This document shows positions 6,698 through 11,617 of a DNA stretch of 11,617 bases, piece by piece; the first letter of the stretch is position 1; each line of letters begins with the position of its first letter. The notes under the pieces were generated by a model, which was given only the letters and a program-made list of their open reading frames with translations, did no database searches and was not told the DNA's origin. The DNA lies in contig JANZZQ010000029.1 in NCBI GenBank assembly GCA_026419315.1, forward strand, positions 1 to 11,617. The letters are read 5' to 3'. A program made the translations under genes and the position numbers. The DNA is from Armatimonadota bacterium. GTDB lineage: Bacteria > Armatimonadota > Fervidibacteria > Fervidibacterales > Fervidibacteraceae.

Positions 6698-7972
6698 ATG
6701 CCGAAACGATTGGGGATTCTCGTCGGAGGGGGCCCAGCGCCGGGAATTAACAGCGTGATCAGTGCAGTGACGATTGAGGCTATCAACTCCGGTCTTGAAG
6801 TCATTGGCATTTACGACGGTTTTGAACATTTGATGAAAGGGCGCACGGACATGGTGCGGCAGTTGGCGATCTCCGATGTCTCAAGAATTCACTTCGACGG
6901 TGGCTCAATTTTGAGAACATCCCGCGCTAACCCAACCAGAAAGGAAGAAGACCTAAGTAACACCGTGAAGGCGTTGCAGGAGCTTGGCATCCATTACCTT
7001 GTCACCATCGGCGGCGACGACACTGCTTTCTCTGCCAGCGAAGTCGTCAAGGCTGCTGGTGGTTCTATCCGGGTTGCTCATGTTCCAAAGACCATTGATA
7101 ACGACTTGCCTTTGCCTGGAGGGATGCCCACTTTCGGCTTTGAAACTGCCCGCCACGTTGGAACGGAGCTTGTCCGAAATTTGATGGAAGACTCACGCAC
7201 GACTAACCGCTGGTATTTCGTTGTGGCGATGGGGCGAAAAGCCGGTCACTTGGCTCTTGGGATCGGCAAGGCTGCTGGAGCGACAATAACCGTCATTGGC
7301 GAAGAGTTTCCGAAGGAAAGAATCACCTTAGATGAAGTTTGCGATGTCCTTGAAGGTGCGATTTTGAAGCGTCGGGTTTTGGGGCGAAAAGACGGCGTCG
7401 CGGTCATTGCAGAAGGTATCGGTGAGAAACTTGACCCTGAAGAGTTGGCTAAAATCCCAGGGGTTGAAGTTGAACGCGACCCTCACGGTCACATCCGATT
7501 GGGCGAAATCCCCCTCGCAACAATTCTCAAACGAGAAATTCAGCGACGGTTCAAAGAACGGGGCGAAAGGATGACCATCGTTGATGTCACCCTCGGTTAC
7601 GAGTTGCGTTGTGCTCCACCAATCCCCTTTGACATTGACTACACACGAACACTCGGTTACGGAGCGGTCAAGTTCCTTTTGAGCGAACCGAAGGACGATA
7701 AAGTCAAACAAGGCGGGATGGTTTGTTTGGTTGGCGGAAGACTTGAAATTTTGCCCTTCGACGAACTGCGCGACCCTGTCACTGGCCGAACGAAAGTTCG
7801 CTTGGTTGACATCAACTCTGAGCACTATCGTGTTGCCCGCGAATACATGATCAGGCTCGAACGTGAAGACCTTGAAAATCCCGAAATGTTAGCAAAACTT
7901 GCGGAAGCGGCAAAGATGACGCCCGAAGAGTTCAAGAAGAAGTTTGCCCATGTCGTTGGGTTAGAGGCTTAA
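6698..7972 (+). CDS. pfp: Phosphofructokinase, probably pyrophosphate-dependent type
   Basis: A 424-residue PfkA-superfamily enzyme that phosphorylates fructose 6-phosphate at C1. Landmarks are GGGPAPGIN (10-18), GGDDT (105-109), PKTIDND (130-136), MGRKAGHLALGIG (178-190) and LGYELRCAPPIPFDIDYTRTLG (299-320). In classical ATP enzymes the two phosphoryl-donor and catalytic motifs are GGDGS and PGTIDND. GGDD and PKTIDND are the known signature of pyrophosphate-using members, so reversible PPi-dependent activity is inferred. The protein is about 100 residues longer than E. coli PfkA, partly through a C-terminal helical tail (about 375-424). Two overlapping SD-like runs, AAGGAGG and AAGGAG, lie at 6683-6696, and the ATG at 6698 follows the first with an eight-base spacer. 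The upstream in-frame extension lies inside the Nudix gene and is not used. Two hairpins follow the stop codon. Confidence 0.9.
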   Translation: MPKRLGILVGGGPAPGINSVISAVTIEAINSGLEVIGIYDGFEHLMKGRTDMVRQLAISDVSRIHFDGGSILRTSRANPTRKEEDLSNTVKALQELGIHYLVTIGGDDTAFSASEVVKAAGGSIRVAHVPKTIDNDLPLPGGMPTFGFETARHVGTELVRNLMEDSRTTNRWYFVVAMGRKAGHLALGIGKAAGATITVIGEEFPKERITLDEVCDVLEGAILKRRVLGRKDGVAVIAEGIGEKLDPEELAKIPGVEVERDPHGHIRLGEIPLATILKREIQRRFKERGERMTIVDVTLGYELRCAPPIPFDIDYTRTLGYGAVKFLLSEPKDDKVKQGGMVCLVGGRLEILPFDELRDPVTGRTKVRLVDINSEHYRVAREYMIRLEREDLENPEMLAKLAEAAKMTPEEFKKKFAHVVGLEA

Positions 7973-7989
7973 AGGCGGAAAACGGACGG

Positions 7990-8006
7990 GGCGGCAAAAA
8001 ACCGCC
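7990..8006 (+). other. GC-rich hairpin just after the phosphofructokinase gene
   Basis: GGCGG (7990-7994) and CCGCC (8002-8006) form a perfect 5-bp stem around the seven-base loop CAAAAAA, 17 bp after the stop codon. An identical GGCGG at 7974-7978 could pair with the same 3' arm instead. No T-tract follows, so this is not a textbook intrinsic terminator; it may protect the 3' end of the message. Confidence 0.4.
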
Positions 8007-8009
8007 TTC

Positions 8010-8040
8010 GGGGTGGGGTGGCATCCCGTCGCCCCACCCC
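8010..8040 (+). terminator. Very stable hairpin between phosphofructokinase and the membrane protein
   Basis: GGGGTGGGG (8010-8018) pairs perfectly with CCCCACCCC (8032-8040), and the inner bases TGGC/GTCG add four more pairs including two G-U wobbles, leaving the loop ATCCC. The result is a 13-bp stem. The following bases, TTGACAATTT, are not a uridine run, so it is not a canonical intrinsic terminator. It could be a weak or attenuating terminator, an RNA stabiliser, or both. It lies ten bases before the Shine-Dalgarno of the next gene, so it would dominate that gene's 5' leader. Confidence 0.45.
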
Positions 8041-8067
8041 TTGACAATTTCCGGAGGGATGCGTTTG

Positions 8068-10242
8068 ATGCCCTTGACGCGAAAATTTCGCTGCCTATTC
8101 TTGACACTTCCTTTGGCAATTTTATCCTCAGTCAACGCTGCCCAGTCTCCTCCCCAATCCCTGCCCCCACCGGGCGAACTTATTTCTCGCCCTCAGGGTA
8201 AAGTCATCGTCTTTGTCATGGACGGACTCAGTTACCGCCACGTTTTGCCCCAAGGCTTGAGCGCTTTTGGGGAAATCGGTGAATGGTTAGAGCGAAATGG
8301 CGGTATGGCGCTGCTGAACACCATGGGTTATGGTGGCAGTGACAGGTTTCGGGCTGCAATGACAGTTGCTTGTGGGGTAAGAGCGTTCGCCAATGAAAGC
8401 GCAGCCCTCGTCTTACAAATTGATGAACCGTTTGACACCGATACCGCTCGGAACGCTTACAGGCGTCGCGTTGGGGATTTCCCCCTCCCACACGCTTGTG
8501 AACCTTTTGAAACGCTCGTTTTCCCAATGTTGGCCGAATTGAAATGGAGCAACGAACGGGTCCAGAAAAAACCGCTGACCTTTGGAATTGTCGCTCGATC
8601 TTTGCGACAACATGGGCTCCGGATTGTCGGCATCGGTTGCGGCGATTTGCCAGCGAGTCAAGTTCCACAAACAACGCTTTCACCTTTCAGGCATGGCTTG
8701 CTCTTAGCCCTCGATGAAAACGGCTTGGGGATGGGTCTGACAAACTCAAAATTGCTGAGGAAACACCCAATGATGCCTTACGGTTTGGCTGTTGACGAAA
8801 AACGTTGGCGGGAGGTCGTTTTTAAAGCGTGGCAAGTTGCCAACGTCGTAGTGCTATTTCCCGGGGAAACTTTTCGGGCTGACCTTTACGGTAGTGAGCG
8901 CTTGATTCCCTTCGCAATTCAAAACGAGTTGAATCTGCTTCGCCCAGTCATTGGGAGAATGGACTTGAAGCGCGACTTGCTCATCGTCTTTTCCCTGGCC
9001 CCATCTCAAAGGAACCGCTACGAACTTTCCTTCATTTGCGCTGCGGGCAAAGGAGTGAGGCGAAGCAGTTTGCTCACTTCCTTGACAACTCGCCGCGCTG
9101 GGCTTGTTTCCATCTTGGACATCCCGGCAACCGTTTTGCACTTTTTCGGGGTTGAACCTTTGCAACCCATAAACGGCTCGCCTATAAACTCGTTGCCAAA
9201 GACCCTTGACAAAACTGTGCTGTGGCAAATGGGTTCAAAGGCTCAAGCAACCGATGCTTATTTGCGCACAACCCTTTTGGTCTCTTGGTGTGTCTTTCAG
9301 GTTATTGTTTTCGGGACAATCGCGCTTTTCACCTTGAGGCAAAATTTCGCTCCCACACTTTTCAACGATGCTTTGGTTTTGCTGGCTTTTTTAACTGCCG
9401 GACTTCACTTGGTCGCTGGCTTGACGCCTCTTCCCGCTCTCTTCGCAGCGATTGCAGTTGCGATTTTATTTGGCGTCGCGAAAGCGCTGGGGAAGGGGCG
9501 GAATGAAAGTTTGGTCGCAGCGATAGTTTTCGCCGTTGCGGTTTTCGCCGCTGACGCAATCGGTTTGCTCCCTTTAAGCGTTGATTCGCCTTTCGGTTAT
9601 TCATCTTTTTTCGGCGGTCGTTACTACGGTCAGGGCAATGTGGCGATGGGGCTAACCTTGGGGTCAATTTTCGCCCTCGCCATTGCTTTGAACTGGCAAA
9701 AATGGTTGGTGGGGCTTTCATGTTTTGTCGGGACGATTTTGGTTGGGGCCCCTTTCTTCGGGGCTAACGTCGGAGGGGCACTTACGGGAATTGTTGTTGC
9801 CCTAACGGCAACTTTTTCTGGAAGGTTTCGTTTGTGGCATTTGGCAATTGCGGCTCTCGCTATTGCCGTTTCGCTTGGTGGGTTGACAGCTTTTGAGCTA
9901 ATGAGACCGGAACCGCTCACCCATTGGGGTCGGTTCGTTCAATCGGTTGCTCAAGGTGGAACTACAACTCTCGCTTCAATGGTTTGGACGAAATTGGCCA
10001 TCTCATTCCGCGTCTTTCGCGCCGTCCATTGGGACTTAGCCTTACTCGCTCAACTGGCTCTGTTGACATTTTTGTGGCTGCATCTCGGGAGGGATTGGCG
10101 GTTGAAAACCTTATTGGCGGGAACTATCGCATCCTTGGTCTTCAACGATTCTGGTCCCCAAACACCGGTCGCTTTTGCGTTCTTCCCACTTTGCGTTTTG
10201 ACCGAAATTCTATCAACCCGGCTACTCTCGGAAAGAACCTAA
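8068..10242 (+). CDS. Multi-pass membrane protein with alkaline-phosphatase-superfamily extracytoplasmic domain
   Basis: A 724-residue protein with a probable signal peptide (positive MPLTRKFR, hydrophobic core 9-20, SVNA at 21-24). An extracytoplasmic domain follows (about 40-375), then roughly nine to eleven membrane segments (402-715). The soluble part begins GKVIVFVMDGLS (Asp52) and ends with GLVSILDIPATVLHFFGVE (345-363), which resemble the first and last conserved blocks of the alkaline phosphatase superfamily. The usual metal-binding 'SDHG' block is not visible; the equivalent stretch reads IVFSLAPSQRN. The membrane half carries GGRYYGQGN (516-524), GANVGG (565-570) and NDSGPQTP (693-700), which look like conserved motifs of an uncharacterised family. 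The substrate and activity are unknown. ATG 8068 lies nine bases after GGAGGG; TTG 8065 (six bases) is an alternative, while TTG 8041 and ATG 8059 are badly placed. Confidence 0.7.
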   Translation: MPLTRKFRCLFLTLPLAILSSVNAAQSPPQSLPPPGELISRPQGKVIVFVMDGLSYRHVLPQGLSAFGEIGEWLERNGGMALLNTMGYGGSDRFRAAMTVACGVRAFANESAALVLQIDEPFDTDTARNAYRRRVGDFPLPHACEPFETLVFPMLAELKWSNERVQKKPLTFGIVARSLRQHGLRIVGIGCGDLPASQVPQTTLSPFRHGLLLALDENGLGMGLTNSKLLRKHPMMPYGLAVDEKRWREVVFKAWQVANVVVLFPGETFRADLYGSERLIPFAIQNELNLLRPVIGRMDLKRDLLIVFSLAPSQRNRYELSFICAAGKGVRRSSLLTSLTTRRAGLVSILDIPATVLHFFGVEPLQPINGSPINSLPKTLDKTVLWQMGSKAQATDAYLRTTLLVSWCVFQVIVFGTIALFTLRQNFAPTLFNDALVLLAFLTAGLHLVAGLTPLPALFAAIAVAILFGVAKALGKGRNESLVAAIVFAVAVFAADAIGLLPLSVDSPFGYSSFFGGRYYGQGNVAMGLTLGSIFALAIALNWQKWLVGLSCFVGTILVGAPFFGANVGGALTGIVVALTATFSGRFRLWHLAIAALAIAVSLGGLTAFELMRPEPLTHWGRFVQSVAQGGTTTLASMVWTKLAISFRVFRAVHWDLALLAQLALLTFLWLHLGRDWRLKTLLAGTIASLVFNDSGPQTPVAFAFFPLCVLTEILSTRLLSERT

Positions 10243-10337
10243 AGGGTCACTGGAAGGTTCACCCTCCCATCCGCTTTCGCTTAACCTCTCAAAGTTTTGG
10301 TGAGGGAGGCTATATCAATGAGTTGTCACTGGATGGC

Positions 10338-10358
10338 GGCGCAAGCGTCATTTGCGCC
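10338..10358. other. Perfect hairpin at the convergent gene ends
   Basis: GGCGCAA (10338-10344) and TTGCGCC (10352-10358) form a perfect 7-bp stem with a seven-base loop. It overlaps the last three codons and stop of the leftward 98-aa gene and lies about 95 bp after the end of the rightward membrane-protein gene. It could end transcription or protect 3' ends from either side, but no T-tract follows on either strand. Confidence 0.3.
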
Positions 10359-10644
10359 CTTGAGACACTTGCCAACCCGAAAGCCACTCCGCCAAAGTTA
10401 GCCAAAGCAAAACCGCCGCGGTATCAGCAGAATTGTCAAGCACCTGCCACAGGAACTGCTGCGTGACAACTGCGAAGTCGGCAGGAGTTTCGTCGGCTTC
10501 ATCCAACCTTAGCGGCTTCTCAAATTTTTCCGGGAACAGATCCTTCCACGAGCGTATGACAAAAGCGAGTGTCTCTTCCGGGTGCGTGAACAAAGCTTCA
10601 CCTAACTCTGACCTCACCCGTTCCCGAAACTGTTCCCAGGTCAT
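10348..10644 (-). CDS. Unknown 98-residue protein downstream of hpf
   Basis: I do not recognise this protein. It is acidic in the middle (RLDEADETPADF), rich in Trp, Phe and Leu, and looks all-helical, with an amphipathic C-terminal half (QFLWQVLDNSADTAAVLLWL and onward) that could pack in a helical bundle. It has no signal peptide and no strong membrane segment. The frame begins TTG-ATG; the GGGAG of the leader is seven bases before TTG 10647 and ten before ATG 10644, so either may be used. It starts about 14 bp after the hpf stop, and the TAG of hpf runs into its Shine-Dalgarno, so it is almost certainly co-transcribed with hpf. A role beside ribosome hibernation is suggested only by position. 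Confidence 0.65.
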   Translation of the reverse strand: MTWEQFRERVRSELGEALFTHPEETLAFVIRSWKDLFPEKFEKPLRLDEADETPADFAVVTQQFLWQVLDNSADTAAVLLWLTLAEWLSGWQVSQGRK

Positions 10645-10658
10645 CAAATGCTCACTCC

Positions 10659-11243
10659 CTAAGTTGCTTCTTCTTCGTCGCCGGGTTCAAGCAAACCCAA
10701 GCCACCTGCCCTCCGCCGGTAAAGGACGTTCACTTGACCGCTCTCGGCATTGACGAAGACAAAGAAGTCGTGCCCAAGCAAATCCATCTGAACCGCCGCT
10801 TCCTCTATCGTCATCGGTTTGACTGAGAACTTTTTCGTTCGGACGATAGTGAAGTCGGAAACTGTTTCTTTAGCTGCTCCAACCTCTTCTGCGACGAAAG
10901 CGACCAAAGGCTTTGCGTGGCGCTTCCTATCAATCAGGCGCTCTTTGTGTCGGTGTAACTGACGGTCAATCTTGTCAAGAGCTTTGTCAAACGCTGCTCT
11001 TAAAGAGGGTGCTTTCTCTTGAGCGCGAAGCAGGTAGCGGGCAATTTTGAGGGTGACTTCAACGACGAACCGACCTCGCTCCTTTTTGACCTCAACTTCT
11101 GCCTCCTGCATGTTCGGGAAGATGCGACGCAGACCGTTAATTGAGTTCTGAACATACTCGTGGAATTCGTCGGCGAGGGTGATGTCGTGGGAGACGAACC
11201 GAACAGGCAGAGGTTCCGCTCGCCATTCTGACTTCCGAGCCAT
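10659..11243 (-). CDS. hpf: Ribosome hibernation promoting factor, long form
   Basis: A 194-residue long-form HPF, which binds the decoding region of the 30S subunit in stationary phase and joins inactive 70S ribosomes into 100S dimers. The N-terminal S30AE/RaiA domain spans about 12-108: VRFVSHDITLADEFHEYVQN, the EAEVEV..ERGRFVVEV strands and a basic final helix (HRHKERLIDRKRH). A linker leads to the C-terminal dimerisation domain (133-188) with IVRTKKFSVKPMTIEEAAVQ, LLGHDFFVFVNAESG and VNVLYRRR, all characteristic. The ATG at 11243 has AGGAGGG eight bases upstream. The N-terminus carries some ten extra residues before the domain. An acidic tail (PGDEEEAT) closes the protein. It heads a small leftward unit with the 98-aa gene. 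A TTGACG and TATAAG lie upstream but with only 13 bases between them. Confidence 0.95.
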   Translation of the reverse strand: MARKSEWRAEPLPVRFVSHDITLADEFHEYVQNSINGLRRIFPNMQEAEVEVKKERGRFVVEVTLKIARYLLRAQEKAPSLRAAFDKALDKIDRQLHRHKERLIDRKRHAKPLVAFVAEEVGAAKETVSDFTIVRTKKFSVKPMTIEEAAVQMDLLGHDFFVFVNAESGQVNVLYRRRAGGLGLLEPGDEEEAT

Positions 11244-11333
11244 CTCTGCGACCCTCCTATCTCTAACGCCTTATAACGATTCAAGACCCGTCAAAAAGTT
11301 TGCCACTCGCCTTGGCAAAACGTTCGCGCAACA

Positions 11334-11617
11334 TCACAGCCCATATTCGGCTGGGATGAACGAAGAACCCCAATTTGCCACAACTTTCTCCATCAACCCT
11401 TCCGCTGAAGGAGGCAAATCTTGTAAGGCTTCCGAAATAAAGAACAACCACCTTTGTTCCCGTTCGGGCAAAGACAATTTCCCTTCCGTCACAGCGTTTT
11501 GAATTGACTCAACTGCCAAGTTCGCCACCGCAACAGTGCGGGCGTAATCGTCACTTGCGGCCACAATTCGCTTTGCAGCCTCATGCATAACTGTCAAGTC
11601 AAGCATCAAAGCCTGTG
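11334..11617 (-). CDS. Unknown protein, C-terminal part (5' end outside window)
   Basis: The frame runs from the right edge of the window to a stop at 11334-11336, with about 94 residues visible. TTG 11609 and ATG 11606 are possible starts by codon only: no GGAGG-like site precedes them and the frame stays open to the edge (…QALMLDLTVMHEAAKR), so the true start is probably outside. The visible part is alanine- and glutamate-rich and looks all-helical, with blocks AAKRIVAASDDYARTVAVAN, EREQRWLFFISEALQDLPPS and a C-terminal WGSSFIPAEYGL. No membrane segment or known motif is seen. It ends 90 bp before the hpf start and is read in the same direction, so it could precede hpf in one transcript. 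Confidence 0.5.
   Translation of the reverse strand, partial: QALMLDLTVMHEAAKRIVAASDDYARTVAVANLAVESIQNAVTEGKLSLPEREQRWLFFISEALQDLPPSAEGLMEKVVANWGSSFIPAEYGL

Noticed and set aside
7328..7825. 165-codon minus frame inside the phosphofructokinase gene
   Set aside because: It is antisense to well-conserved coding sequence, with no protein motif and no start context. The minus frame at 8228-8683 was rejected for the same reason.
9924..10466. 180-codon + frame running past the end of the membrane-protein gene
   Set aside because: Most of it overlaps the membrane protein in another frame and the rest is antisense to the 98-aa gene; it has no ribosome binding site and a low-complexity tail.
11270..11294. 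Promoter for hpf from TTGACG and TATAAG on the minus strand
   Set aside because: Each hexamer is close to consensus, but they are only 13 bases apart, too short for a sigma-70-type promoter, and no better-spaced partner was found for either.
1..11617. CRISPR array, insertion sequence, tRNA or rRNA gene, or phage module
   Set aside because: No regularly spaced repeats, transposase or integrase frames, terminal inverted repeats or tRNA-like cloverleaf sequence were seen on either strand by eye.

Overview
The window is an ordinary-looking bacterial chromosomal segment: densely packed genes, clear Shine-Dalgarno (GGAGG-type) sites, short gaps, no rRNA or tRNA genes, no insertion sequence and no CRISPR array that I can see. 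The gene content points to a bacterium that makes menaquinone by the futalosine route (MqnE), has a Tad/Flp-type pilus or secretion apparatus, uses a phosphofructokinase with pyrophosphate-type active-site signatures, and carries a long-form ribosome hibernation factor. The style of the proteins recalls deep-branching, often thermophilic phyla such as Armatimonadota/Fervidibacteria, but that is only an impression; no phylogenetic marker here settles it.

Layout. Positions 2-271 (+) hold the C-terminal end of an aldo/keto reductase, overlapping tail-to-tail with a leftward gene run. Read right to left, that run is mqnE (5811-4726), a possible 53-codon ORF (4725-4564), tadA/cpaF (4542-2623), tadB (2558-1491), tadC (1486-647) and a DUF192 gene (633-250). 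Spacing is tight in tadB-tadC-DUF192 (4 and 13 bp) and looser around tadA. A divergent intergenic region of about 290 bp (5812-6105) separates mqnE from a rightward unit: Nudix hydrolase (6106-6657), phosphofructokinase (6698-7972), two strong hairpins, and a large membrane protein with an extracytoplasmic alkaline-phosphatase-fold domain (8068-10242). From the right edge, leftward genes follow: a partial unknown protein (11334 to the edge), hibernation factor hpf (11243-10659) and an unknown 98-aa protein (10644-10348).

How they fit together. TadA, TadB and TadC form the cytoplasmic motor and inner-membrane platform of a Tad machine. Pilin, secretin, CpaB, CpaE/TadZ and prepilin peptidase genes are not in the window and would have to lie elsewhere. 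MqnE serves respiratory quinone synthesis, and the Nudix and phosphofructokinase genes serve nucleotide-sugar turnover and glycolysis. HPF silences ribosomes in stationary phase.

The strongest unusual observation is that the Tad ATPase carries two tandem copies of the VirB11/CpaF N-terminal domain before a single motor domain. Others are the membrane phosphatase-like protein with an apparently lost metal-binding motif, the very stable hairpin just ahead of its ribosome binding site, and the unknown small gene next to hpf.
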